The notes below the pieces were generated by a model. The model was not told the DNA's origin. It worked only from the letters and a program-made list of their open reading frames with translations, and searched no databases. Both the position numbers and the translations under genes were made by a program. Shown here piece by piece: positions 56,477 to 64,000 of a stretch of DNA of 64,000 bases. The stretch comes from Streptococcus hyovaginalis DSM 12219 (lineage in GTDB: Bacteria > Bacillota > Bacilli > Lactobacillales > Streptococcaceae). The stretch spans positions 1-64,000 of the forward strand of contig NZ_ATVP01000005.1 of the NCBI RefSeq assembly GCF_000420785.1, written 5' to 3'. The first letter of the stretch is position 1, and each line of letters opens with the position of its first letter.

Positions 56477-56516
56477 AAAATACTCTAGTCGCTCCTTGAT
56501 TAGGGTATTTTCTTTT
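56477..56516 (+). terminator. scrA terminator
   Basis: AAAATACTCTA pairs with TAGGGTATTTT (one wobble), followed by CTTTT. Confidence 0.7.
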
Positions 56517-56541
56517 GTAGGGTGAAAAAGCGAAAAGATCC

Positions 56542-56570
56542 TTGCCCAAAGGACAACTTTCTCTTATAAT
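56542..56570 (+). promoter_or_regulatory. scrK promoter
   Basis: TTGCCC (56542-56547), 17-base spacer, TATAAT (56565-56570). Confidence 0.7.
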
Positions 56571-56603
56571 GAATAAAAATAAGGTCAAGATAAAGGAGAT
56601 AAG

Positions 56604-57494
56604 ATGCCAAAACTATATGGAAGCTTAGAGGCTGGTGGGACAAAGTTTGTTTGTGCTGTTGGTGATGAGCATTTTCAAGTTGTTGAGAAAACACAATTTC
56701 CGACAACAACCCCGTATGAAACCATTGAACGAACGGTTGAATTCTTTAAGCGTTATGAAGCTGATTTGCAAGGAATTGCTATTGGCTCTTTTGGACCAAT
56801 TGATATCGATCAAAATTCAGACACTTATGGCTTCATTACAACAACACCAAAAGAACATTGGGCTAATGTTGACTTGGTTGGTCTAATTTCGAAAGAATTC
56901 AGCGTGCCATTTTATTTCACAACGGATGTTAACAGCTCTGCTTATGGAGAAGTGATGTCTCGTAAGGGTATTGATAGTTTGGTTTACTATACGATTGGTA
57001 CTGGTATCGGAGCTGGAGCTATTCAACGTGGCGAGTTTGTTGGCGGTGTTGGCCATACTGAAGCAGGACACGTTTATGTGTCTCGTCATCCGCGCGACTA
57101 TGCCAATGAATTTCAAGGAACTTGTCCATTCCATAATGGTTGTTTAGAGGGACTGGCAGCTGGTCCGTCACTTGAAGCCCGTACAGGAATTCGTGGGGAG
57201 TTGATTGAACAAAACTCTGATGTTTGGGATATTCAAGCTTACTACATTGCTCAGGCAGCTGTTCAAGCTACTGTTCTTTATCGCCCGCAAGTGATTGTTT
57301 TTGGTGGTGGAGTTATGGCTCAAGAACATATGCTACGTCGTGTTCGTGAAAAATTCACAGCGCTGCTTAATGGTTACTTACCTGTTCCTGATGTTACAGA
57401 GTATATTGTTACTCCAGCAGTCGCTGAAAACGGTTCAGCAACTCTAGGGAATTTTGCCCTTGCAAAAGATGTAGCTGAAAAATTCAAGCGCTAA
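56604..57494 (+). CDS. scrK: Fructokinase (ROK family)
   Basis: ScrK phosphorylates the fructose released by ScrB. The 296-residue product has the N-terminal phosphate loop YGSLEAGGTKFVCAVG, the ROK segment TIGTGIGAGAIQRGEFVGG, the zinc motif HPRDYANEFQGTCPFHNGCL with His and three Cys-type ligands, and the sugar site GHTEAGH. The ATG follows AAAGGAGATAAG. It has its own promoter and is followed by a terminator. Confidence 0.94.
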   Translation: MPKLYGSLEAGGTKFVCAVGDEHFQVVEKTQFPTTTPYETIERTVEFFKRYEADLQGIAIGSFGPIDIDQNSDTYGFITTTPKEHWANVDLVGLISKEFSVPFYFTTDVNSSAYGEVMSRKGIDSLVYYTIGTGIGAGAIQRGEFVGGVGHTEAGHVYVSRHPRDYANEFQGTCPFHNGCLEGLAAGPSLEARTGIRGELIEQNSDVWDIQAYYIAQAAVQATVLYRPQVIVFGGGVMAQEHMLRRVREKFTALLNGYLPVPDVTEYIVTPAVAENGSATLGNFALAKDVAEKFKR

Positions 57495-57531
57495 GTGCTG
57501 GAGAGTTTTTGATAAAGGCAAATGATTAAAG

Positions 57532-57592
57532 ATAGACCAACTGATTTTTAGCAGCTGTTGCTTGCTTCAAATGAGTTGGTCTATTAGTTTGG
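57532..57592 (+). terminator. scrK terminator
   Basis: ATAGACCAACT (57532-57542) pairs with AGTTGGTCTAT (57574-57584) and is followed by TAGTTT; the loop is long (31 bases). Confidence 0.5.
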
Positions 57593-57594
57593 GC

Positions 57595-57623
57595 TTGAAA
57601 CTTCCTGTGAAAAGCAGTATAAT
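57595..57623 (+). promoter_or_regulatory. manA promoter
   Basis: TTGAAA (57595-57600), 17-base spacer, TATAAT (57618-57623). Confidence 0.75.
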
Positions 57624-57673
57624 GACCCTAAATTATGGAAGTCAGTTGATAGCAGAAATGGAAAGGAAAGGTT

Positions 57674-58624
57674 ATGGCTCAGCCGTTATTTTTGGAACCT
57701 GTCATGCATGAGAAAATCTGGGGGGGCAATCGTCTAGCTCAGGAATATGGTTATGCAATTCCCTCTGATCATACGGGTGAATGTTGGGCGATTTCAGCTC
57801 ATCCTAATGGTGTATCAGTGATAAAGAGTGGTCCTTATAAAGGGTTAGGATTGGATGATCTTTATCAGAAACAGCCAGAACTTTTTGGCAATCCCTCAAC
57901 AGATGTGTTTCCGTTATTGACAAAAATTCTTGATGCTAATGATTGGCTCAGTGTTCAAGTGCATCCTGATGATACTTATGCTATGATCCATGAGGGAGAA
58001 CTTGGGAAAACCGAATGTTGGTATATTTTGTCTGCTGAAGAAGGCGCTGAAATTATCTATGGTCATCAGGCTAAGTCTCGAGAAGCATTAGCAGATATGA
58101 TCCATTCAGGGGATTGGGAGCATTTACTGACACGGGTACCAGCCAGGGCGGGTGATTTTTATTTCGTTCCTAGTGGGACCATACATGCAATCGGCAAGGG
58201 CATCATGATTTTGGAGACGCAGCAATCAAGTGATACGACTTATAGGGTTTATGATTTTGATCGTAAAGACGCATATGGTAATCTTCGCGAACTTCATTTG
58301 TCACAATCAATTGATGTTGCGCATATTGGACAACCCCAAAATAGTACACCAGTGACTTTAAAAATTGATGGTATGACAAGCACGCTCTTGGTTTCTAATG
58401 CTTTTTTTGCGGTTTATCATTGGAAAGTGACTCGGTCAGTGACCATGCAGCAAACAGCACCTTATCTTTTGGTGAGTGTTATTGATGGGCAAGGGCATCT
58501 AACAGTTGACAATGGCGTTTTTTGTATCCGAAAGGGAGACCACTTTATCTTGCCTAATACTGTTAGAAATTGGCGATTTGATGGACCTGTTGAGATGATT
58601 GTTAGTCATGTTGGTGAGCGATGA
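57674..58624 (+). CDS. manA: Mannose-6-phosphate isomerase, class I
   Basis: ManA interconverts mannose-6-phosphate and fructose-6-phosphate. The 316-residue product is of the short Gram-positive type. Zinc ligands are seen in LSVQVHPDDTYA (His, about 96-107), LGKTECWYIL (Glu) and PSGTIHAIG (His, about 172), with WGGNRLAQEYGY at the N-terminus. The ATG follows AAAGGAAAGG. Its stop overlaps the start of the next gene (ATGA). Confidence 0.94.
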   Translation: MAQPLFLEPVMHEKIWGGNRLAQEYGYAIPSDHTGECWAISAHPNGVSVIKSGPYKGLGLDDLYQKQPELFGNPSTDVFPLLTKILDANDWLSVQVHPDDTYAMIHEGELGKTECWYILSAEEGAEIIYGHQAKSREALADMIHSGDWEHLLTRVPARAGDFYFVPSGTIHAIGKGIMILETQQSSDTTYRVYDFDRKDAYGNLRELHLSQSIDVAHIGQPQNSTPVTLKIDGMTSTLLVSNAFFAVYHWKVTRSVTMQQTAPYLLVSVIDGQGHLTVDNGVFCIRKGDHFILPNTVRNWRFDGPVEMIVSHVGER

Positions 58625-58950
58625 ACGGATTGACACTCGAGCGCGTACTAGCAGATTTTCCTGTTGGTGGGATTTTTAAGGAGGAACGCCTGTTCCAAGT
58701 GAAACGCTATGACAATGCCTGCTATACACTGGTGATTGCAGTACCTGGGCCTTGTGGCGATCAAATGCCCAATCCTGCTTTGAAGTTTACTTATCACAAT
58801 AATCAAATTGCCTATATTTCCTACATGGATTTTGGTTTAAGTCCAGTGATTAGTTTGCAGGCTGAAACAGGCAATTTAGCTTTTTTTAGGGAGAAAATGG
58901 CCTCGCTTTTGCCACAATTTTTGGCTTTAATGCCTGAAAAAGAGTCTTGA
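58621..58950 (+). CDS. Hypothetical protein coupled to manA
   Basis: I do not recognise this 109-residue product. It is soluble, without signal peptide or membrane helix, mixed alpha/beta, with a central stretch VKRYDNACYTLVIAVPGPCG and PALKFTYHNNQIAYISYMDFG, ending in EKES. Its ATG overlaps the manA stop by four bases, so it depends on manA translation; a GAGCG is the only ribosome-site-like sequence. Its stop codon lies inside the stem of the following terminator. The tight coupling and protein-like composition argue that it is real. Confidence 0.7.
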   Translation: MNGLTLERVLADFPVGGIFKEERLFQVKRYDNACYTLVIAVPGPCGDQMPNPALKFTYHNNQIAYISYMDFGLSPVISLQAETGNLAFFREKMASLLPQFLALMPEKES

Positions 58951-58967
58951 TAGTAAGGCTCTTTTTG
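58936..58967 (+). terminator. Terminator of the manA unit
   Basis: AAAAAGAGTCTT pairs with AAGGCTCTTTTT (one wobble). The stem includes the stop codon of the preceding gene. Confidence 0.75.
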
Positions 58968-59012
58968 TTGGTGTTAACTTCTTAAAAGGCTTTTTTGAAA
59001 ATCGTTATTTCA

Positions 59013-59041
59013 TTGAATTTGGCCTTATATTATGCTAAAAT
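59013..59041 (+). promoter_or_regulatory. secA promoter
   Basis: TTGAAT (59013-59018), 17-base spacer, TAAAAT (59036-59041), preceded by TGC (extended -10). Confidence 0.65.
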
Positions 59042-59071
59042 GAGGAGATAAGACTATCGAAAGGGAAAATG

Positions 59072-61606
59072 ATGGCAAATATAATCCGAAGTATCATTGA
59101 AAATGATAAAGGTGAATTAAAAAAGCTTGACAAAATAGCGAAAAAAGTAGAAAGTTATGCTGATGACATGGAGGCACTGAGCGATGCTCAGTTACAAGCC
59201 AAAACAGAGGAGTTTAAACAGCGGTATCAAAATGGTGAGACTTTGGATGCGCTTCTTCCAGAGGCTTTTGCAGTTGTACGCGAAGGGGCTAAACGTGTCC
59301 TAGGCTTATACCCATATCATGTTCAAATCATGGGGGGAATCGTTCTTCACCATGGTGACGTGCCAGAGATGCGTACGGGTGAGGGGAAAACCTTGACAGC
59401 GACAATGCCTGTTTACCTTAATGCGATCGCTGGTGAGGGTGTGCACGTTATCACCGTTAACGAATACTTGTCGACACGTGATGCGACGGAGATGGGAGAA
59501 CTCTATAGTTGGCTTGGTCTTTCTGTTGGGATTAACTTAGCAGCTAAATCTGCATTTGAAAAACGTGAAGCCTATGCTTGTGACATTACCTACTCAACCA
59601 ACTCAGAAGTCGGCTTTGACTACCTTCGTGATAATATGGTTGTCCGTCAAGAGGATATGGTGCAGCGCCCACTTAACTTTGCCTTGGTCGATGAAGTTGA
59701 TTCTGTTTTGATTGATGAGGCGAGAACTCCTTTGATCGTTTCTAGCCCAGCTAGTTCCGAAACTAACCAACTCTATTACATGGCGGATCGCTTTGTTAAG
59801 ACCTTAGACCGTGATGACTATGCCATTGATGTGCCAAGTAAGACAATCGGTCTTATGGATTCAGGGATTGATAAAGCGGAAAAATTCTTCAACTTGGAAA
59901 ATCTCTACGACCTTGAAAATGTTGCCTTGACGCACTTTATTGACAATGCGCTTCGTGCCAACTACATCATGCTATTAGATATTGATTACGTGGTGAGTGA
60001 GGAGCAAGAAATCTTGATTGTTGACCAATTTACTGGTCGTACCATGGAAGGTCGTCGTTTTTCAGATGGGTTGCACCAGGCGATTGAAGCTAAAGAAGGT
60101 GTGCCTATCCAAGATGAGTCAAAAACCTCTGCTTCGATTACCTACCAAAACATGTTCCGTATGTATAAAAAATTGGCAGGTATGACAGGTACTGGTAAAA
60201 CTGAGGAAGAGGAATTTCGCGAAATTTATAATATGCGTATTATTCCGATTCCAACCAACCGCCCTATCCAGCGTATTGACAATCCTGATTTGCTTTACCC
60301 AACTTTGGAATCTAAATTCCGTGCTGTTATTGCCGATATTAAAGAGCGTCATGCCAAAGGGCAACCGATTTTGGTGGGTACAGTTGCAGTTGAGACCAGT
60401 GAGTTAATTTCGCAGAACTTGGTAGCAGCAGGCATTCCTCATGAGGTGTTGAATGCTAAAAACCACTTTAAGGAAGCCCAAATCATCATGAATGCTGGTC
60501 AACGTGGAGCTGTTACGATTGCTACCAATATGGCCGGTCGTGGTACTGATATTAAACTTGGCGAGGGCGTTCGTGAACTTGGTGGTCTTTGTGTCATTGG
60601 TACAGAGCGCCATGAGAGTCGTCGTATTGATAATCAACTACGTGGGCGTTCAGGTCGTCAAGGTGACCCAGGAGAGTCACAATTCTATCTATCTTTAGAA
60701 GATGAATTGCTCCGTCGCTTTGGAACAGATCGCATAAAAACCTTTTTGGAACGCTTTAACGATGGTGAAGATGAAGATATTGTGATTAAATCACGTGTCT
60801 TCACGAGCCAGGTAGAAGCGGCTCAAAAGCGTGTTGAGGGAAATAACTACGACACCCGTAAACAAGTCCTTCAGTATGATGATGTTATGCGTGAGCAACG
60901 TGAGATTATTTATGCTGATCGCTATGATGTGATTACGGCACAACGCGACTTAGGCCCAGAAATTAAGGCCATGATTAGACGTACCATTGATCGTGCGGTT
61001 GATGGTCACAGTCGTATGCCTAAAGAAGAGGCTTACGAAGGTATTTTGACCTTCGCTCAGAATAATATCTTACCAGAAGATTCAATTAACCTAGCTGATT
61101 TGGAAGGTGAGAAATTTAGCACCATTAAAGAAAATCTTTATGACCATGCGCTCCGCATTTATGATCAGCAAATTGCAAAATTACCTGATGAAAAAGCAAT
61201 TATTGAATTCCAAAAAGTCTTAATCTTGATGGTTGTGGATAACAAGTGGACCGACCATATCGATGCCTTGGATCAGTTGCGCAATGCCGTAGGTCTTCGT
61301 GGCTATGCTCAGAATAACCCTATCGTGGAATATCAAACAGAAGGTTTCCGTATGTTTAATGATATGGTGGGTTCCATTGAGTTTGATGTGACAAGAACCA
61401 TGATGAAAGCACAGATTCACCAACAAGAACGTGAGCAGGCACATGATCATGCGACAACAACTGCAGTTAAGAACATCGCTGCTCAGCAAGCGACAGATGT
61501 TGCGCAGATGGAAGCTATCGATTTTAGTGATGTTGGACGTAATGACCTTTGCCCATGTGGTTCAGGTAAGAAATTTAAAAATTGTCACGGTCGTTCACAA
61601 TTTTAG
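59072..61606 (+). CDS. secA: Preprotein translocase ATPase SecA
   Basis: SecA drives export of Sec substrates through SecYEG. The 844-residue protein ([20 protein letters not shown]) has Walker [10 protein letters not shown] (about 100), the DEAD-type box [15 protein letters not shown] (about 205), the second helicase region [15 protein letters not shown] (about 490), and the C-terminal zinc finger [17 protein letters not shown] 59072 is spaced better from AAAGGG than ATG 59069. It is the housekeeping SecA; no accessory SecA2 or SecY2 system is present. Confidence 0.96.
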   Translation: MANIIRSIIENDKGELKKLDKIAKKVESYADDMEALSDAQLQAKTEEFKQRYQNGETLDALLPEAFAVVREGAKRVLGLYPYHVQIMGGIVLHHGDVPEMRTGEGKTLTATMPVYLNAIAGEGVHVITVNEYLSTRDATEMGELYSWLGLSVGINLAAKSAFEKREAYACDITYSTNSEVGFDYLRDNMVVRQEDMVQRPLNFALVDEVDSVLIDEARTPLIVSSPASSETNQLYYMADRFVKTLDRDDYAIDVPSKTIGLMDSGIDKAEKFFNLENLYDLENVALTHFIDNALRANYIMLLDIDYVVSEEQEILIVDQFTGRTMEGRRFSDGLHQAIEAKEGVPIQDESKTSASITYQNMFRMYKKLAGMTGTGKTEEEEFREIYNMRIIPIPTNRPIQRIDNPDLLYPTLESKFRAVIADIKERHAKGQPILVGTVAVETSELISQNLVAAGIPHEVLNAKNHFKEAQIIMNAGQRGAVTIATNMAGRGTDIKLGEGVRELGGLCVIGTERHESRRIDNQLRGRSGRQGDPGESQFYLSLEDELLRRFGTDRIKTFLERFNDGEDEDIVIKSRVFTSQVEAAQKRVEGNNYDTRKQVLQYDDVMREQREIIYADRYDVITAQRDLGPEIKAMIRRTIDRAVDGHSRMPKEEAYEGILTFAQNNILPEDSINLADLEGEKFSTIKENLYDHALRIYDQQIAKLPDEKAIIEFQKVLILMVVDNKWTDHIDALDQLRNAVGLRGYAQNNPIVEYQTEGFRMFNDMVGSIEFDVTRTMMKAQIHQQEREQAHDHATTTAVKNIAAQQATDVAQMEAIDFSDVGRNDLCPCGSGKKFKNCHGRSQF

Positions 61607-61644
61607 TCACTAATCTTGTGGAATGACTCTGAAGAGATAAATAC

Positions 61645-61692
61645 GAGTGAGGCTTTCCTAGATTTAGGCAAACCTCGCTCTCTTTTTAAGGA
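61645..61692 (+). terminator. secA terminator
   Basis: GAGTGAGGCTTT pairs with AAACCTCGCTC (one bulge), followed by TCTTTTT. Confidence 0.8.
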
Positions 61693-61700
61693 AAAGTGAA

Positions 61701-62051
61701 ATGATAGTAGGACACGGCATTGATTTACAGGCAATCTCAGCTATCCAAAAGGCTTATCAGAAAAATAATCGCTTTGCAGAGCGAGTCTTGACAGAGCATG
61801 AGCGTAGCACCTTTGAAGCTTTGACTGGTCGCCGTCAAATGGAGTTTTTGGCGGGACGTTGGGCAGCTAAGGAGGCTTTTTCGAAAGCGCTAGGAATAGG
61901 GATTGGCAAGCTGTCTTTTCAGGATATTGAGATTAGAGCGGATCATGCTGGGAAACCCTTGCTCTATCGTTCTCCGTTTGAGGGGAACAGCCATCTTTCG
62001 ATTTCTCATAGTGGTGATTTTGTTCAAGCTAGCATCATTTTGGAACGGTAA
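61701..62051 (+). CDS. acpS: Holo-[acyl-carrier-protein] synthase
   Basis: AcpS attaches 4'-phosphopantetheine to the acyl carrier protein. The 116-residue product has the family motifs GHGIDLQAI (Asp of the metal site, residue 8) and [15 protein letters not shown] (Glu and Lys, about 52-66), and ends [16 protein letters not shown]. It begins after AAGGAAAAGTGAA and precedes alr, the common acpS-alr order. Confidence 0.95.
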   Translation: MIVGHGIDLQAISAIQKAYQKNNRFAERVLTEHERSTFEALTGRRQMEFLAGRWAAKEAFSKALGIGIGKLSFQDIEIRADHAGKPLLYRSPFEGNSHLSISHSGDFVQASIILER

Positions 62052-62091
62052 TAGTGTTTTGAGGAGCGGTTAATATTTTGGGGGTAAAAAA

Positions 62092-63192
62092 GTGATTTCA
62101 AGTTTACATCGTCCGACAAAGGCAAAGATTGATTTGCAGGCCATTTCAACGAACATTGCTACCGTTGCTTCACATTTGCCCTCTCGAACGGCTATTTGGG
62201 CAGTGGTAAAAGCAAATGCTTATGGCCACGGTGCAATTGCGGTTGCCAACCATATTGATCATCAAGTAGATGGCTTTTGTGTCTCTAACATAGACGAGGC
62301 TATCGAATTAAGACAATCAGGGATAAAGAAAGCGATCTTAATTCTAGGTGTTGTTTTACCAGAGGAAGTTTATTTAGCGAAATTGTACCACCTCACCTTA
62401 ACGGTAACCAGTCTCGATTGGCTAGAGCTCGCTCATGAGTTGGGAACTGACTTGAAGGGAGTGACTTGCCACGTCAAGGTTGATTCTGGTATGGGACGTT
62501 TGGGAGTGAGAAGTGTGACAGAGGCTGATGCCTTGATAGCTGGCTTGGAAGCTTGTGGGGCGTTTGTTGAGGGAATTTTTACCCACTTTGCAACAGCAGA
62601 TGAAGCTGACACTAGTCAGTTTGGTCAGCAGTTAGAGTTTTTTGAGAACCTCATTGCTGCCTTGAAGCACTGTCCTCCGATTGTCCATGCTAGTAACTCA
62701 GCTACGAGTCTCTGGCATGCTAATACTGTGTTTACAGCTGTTCGCTTAGGCCTCGTTATTTACGGACTGAATCCAAGTGGCAGAGATTTGGAGTTGCCTT
62801 ATCCTTTGGTACCGGCACTTCGTTTGGAATCAGCTCTGGTTCATGTCAAAAAAGTACCAGCTGGTTCTGCCATTGGTTATGGTGGGACTTATCATTCGAA
62901 AAAAGAGGAATATATCGGAACGCTACCGATTGGTTATGCGGACGGCTGGACCAGAGACATGCAAAATTTTGATGTTCTAGTTGATGGTCAATTCTGCCAG
63001 ATTGTTGGCCGTGTTTCCATGGACCAATTAACCATTCGTCTTCCTCGTCAATACCCTTTGGGGACACCTGTTATTTTGATTGGTGAAAGCGGTGCTGAAC
63101 AGATTTCTGCGACAGATATCGCAGAAAAACGTGGCACCATTAACTATGAAGTGCTCTGTCTTATCAGTGATCGTGTTCCTCGAGAATACTAG
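62092..63192 (+). CDS. alr: Alanine racemase
   Basis: Alr makes D-alanine for peptidoglycan and teichoic acids. The 366-residue protein has the PLP lysine in [11 protein letters not shown] (about residue 40) and the second catalytic residue in SAIGYGGTY (Tyr, about 263), plus the dimer loop [13 protein letters not shown]. It starts at GTG 62092 after GGGGGTAAAAAA. It lies between acpS and recG as in many streptococci. Confidence 0.95.
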   Translation: MISSLHRPTKAKIDLQAISTNIATVASHLPSRTAIWAVVKANAYGHGAIAVANHIDHQVDGFCVSNIDEAIELRQSGIKKAILILGVVLPEEVYLAKLYHLTLTVTSLDWLELAHELGTDLKGVTCHVKVDSGMGRLGVRSVTEADALIAGLEACGAFVEGIFTHFATADEADTSQFGQQLEFFENLIAALKHCPPIVHASNSATSLWHANTVFTAVRLGLVIYGLNPSGRDLELPYPLVPALRLESALVHVKKVPAGSAIGYGGTYHSKKEEYIGTLPIGYADGWTRDMQNFDVLVDGQFCQIVGRVSMDQLTIRLPRQYPLGTPVILIGESGAEQISATDIAEKRGTINYEVLCLISDRVPREY

Positions 63193-63231
63193 GACGAGAT
63201 AAGAAATAAAGGGAAAATGCTTTAGGAATGA

Positions 63232-63275
63232 GATTGAAGAAAGGTACCTTTGAGCTAGTTTCTTCAGTCTTTTTT
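63232..63275 (+). terminator. alr terminator
   Basis: GATTGAAGAAA pairs with TTTCTTCAGTC (one wobble), followed by six T residues. Confidence 0.8.
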
Positions 63276-63495
63276 CTTTAATAAGAAGTGAGTAACATGA
63301 CAGATAATATAAATTCTGTGAAGAAGCATTTCTTAGTTAATATTCAAGTTTTATTGCGTGACTAGGATTGGGCTATTCCTCCGGTCTATGCTTGATGAGT
63401 GCTTATCAGTTTGGAAAGAGTAAGTTGTGCTATGAGTAGACTAATAGCCTTAATTTGACAATCTTCTTAGGTATTTGTCATGTTCAACGACGACT
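63276..63495. other. Intergenic stretch before recG with one short open frame
   Basis: A 22-codon frame at 63297-63365 (MTDNINSVKKHFLVNIQVLL...) has only a weak GTGAG before it and stops early; it may be the start of a decayed gene. Nothing else is recognised. Confidence 0.3.
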
Positions 63496-63498
63496 TTT

Positions 63499-63507
63499 TG
63501 TTATAAT
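63499..63507 (+). promoter_or_regulatory. Extended -10 promoter immediately before recG
   Basis: TGTTATAAT ends six bases before the recG ATG, so transcription is expected to begin at or next to the start codon. Confidence 0.6.
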
Positions 63508-63513
63508 AGGCTT

Positions 63514-64000
63514 ATGAATTTACAATCTCCCATTTCTGACTTGAAAGGCTTTGGGCCAAAATCTGCTGAAAAATTTACCAAGCTAGGTCTTTATACCATT
63601 GAGGATCTCTTTTTGTATTACCCTTTTCGTTATGAAGATTTTAAGAGTCGCTCTATCTTTGAGCTTGTGGATGGCGAAAAGGCGGTTATTACAGGCCAGG
63701 TGGTGACGCCGGCCAATGTTCAGTATTACGGGTTTAAACGCAATCGTCTTTCCTTTAAAATCAAGCAAGATGAAGCTGTCATTGCTGTTAGTTTTTTCAA
63801 CCAATCCTATTTAGCTGAAAGAATTGAAATGGGAAGTGACATCGCTGTTTTTGGAAAATGGGATGCTAAAAAGTCTGCTATTACAGGCATCAAGGTCCTC
63901 GCACAAGTTGAAGATGACATGCAGCCTGTTTACCATGTGGCCCAAGGGGTATCTCAGACTTCTCTTGTTAAGGCTATCAAGGCAGCTTTTGACAGTCATT
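63514..64000 (+). CDS. recG: ATP-dependent DNA helicase RecG (N-terminal part, cut by window edge)
   Basis: RecG remodels stalled replication forks and branched DNA. The visible 162 codons start MNLQSPISDLKGFGPKSAEK, contain the helix-hairpin-helix GFGPKSAEKFTKLGLYTIED and the wedge-domain segment LFLYYPFRYEDFKSRS, as in streptococcal RecG; the helicase motors lie beyond the window. The start fits the family, but no proper ribosome site precedes it. Confidence 0.92.
   Translation, partial: MNLQSPISDLKGFGPKSAEKFTKLGLYTIEDLFLYYPFRYEDFKSRSIFELVDGEKAVITGQVVTPANVQYYGFKRNRLSFKIKQDEAVIAVSFFNQSYLAERIEMGSDIAVFGKWDAKKSAITGIKVLAQVEDDMQPVYHVAQGVSQTSLVKAIKAAFDSH

Noticed and set aside
1-64000. CRISPR array, tRNA or rRNA genes
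   Set aside because: No regularly spaced repeats and no cloverleaf or rRNA sequence were recognised on either strand.

Overview
The window is a chromosomal segment of a low-GC Gram-positive bacterium, almost certainly Streptococcus. The evidence is the gene content and order (mecA-tagO-sufCDSUB, dacA next to oppABCDF, rpsF-ssb-rpsR, corA/uvrA, pepP-dCMP deaminase-efp-yqhY-nusB, scrR/scrB/scrA/scrK-manA-secA-acpS-alr-recG), the YSIRK-like and LPXTG surface signals, and the promoter style (TTGACA/TATAAT with many extended -10 TGnTATAAT boxes). The order resembles pyogenic-group and S. suis-like streptococci; the species cannot be fixed from the sequence alone.

Layout. Positions 1-7.4 kb hold the end of a TcaA-like membrane protein gene, rpmB, an Asp23-family gene with fakA, an SPFH gene, and a minus-strand amino-acid ABC importer whose binding protein and permease are fused. 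Positions 7.5-15.8 kb hold uppP, mecA-tagO and the complete SUF iron-sulfur operon sufCDSUB. A gene-poor stretch of about 0.7 kb precedes a heterodimeric ABC exporter pair (16.5-20 kb) whose base use looks richer in GC than its surroundings. dacA (minus) and the oligopeptide importer oppABCDF follow, with a striking double hairpin between oppA and oppB. Then come rpsF-ssb-rpsR, a minus-strand DUF1129 gene and corA, uvrA, and a solitary PTS IIC-type membrane protein with a cre-like site.

Positions 36-40.7 kb form an AT-rich accessory surface locus: a WYL-domain regulator whose 3' end is a run of GAGAA pentanucleotides, a lipoprotein gene overlapping it by ATGA, and an LPXTG protein with coiled coils and a CAP domain. 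The repeat is a strong candidate for a slipped-strand phase switch. pepP, a dCMP deaminase gene, efp, yqhY and nusB follow.

Positions 44.0-51.8 kb form a second accessory region. A 2027-residue M26 zinc metalloprotease (ZmpC type) is bracketed by two 212-bp direct repeats, about 95% identical, that are the 5' part of a group II intron of the IIC kind. Each repeat starts 1-2 bases after a terminator. The right-hand copy keeps a complete domain V/VI and a decayed reverse-transcriptase tail. A remnant of an AgcS-type symporter and a set of hairpin repeats lie on the left side. The last 12 kb return to core genes: sucrose uptake and hydrolysis (scrR, scrB, scrA, scrK), manA with a coupled unknown gene, secA, acpS, alr and the start of recG, whose promoter suggests a leaderless message.

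The core genes link cell-wall work (uppP, tagO, dacA, alr), secretion (secA), peptide and sugar import, and ribosomal or replication proteins. The two accessory loci supply surface and secreted proteins that probably face a host. No tRNA, rRNA or CRISPR array was seen.
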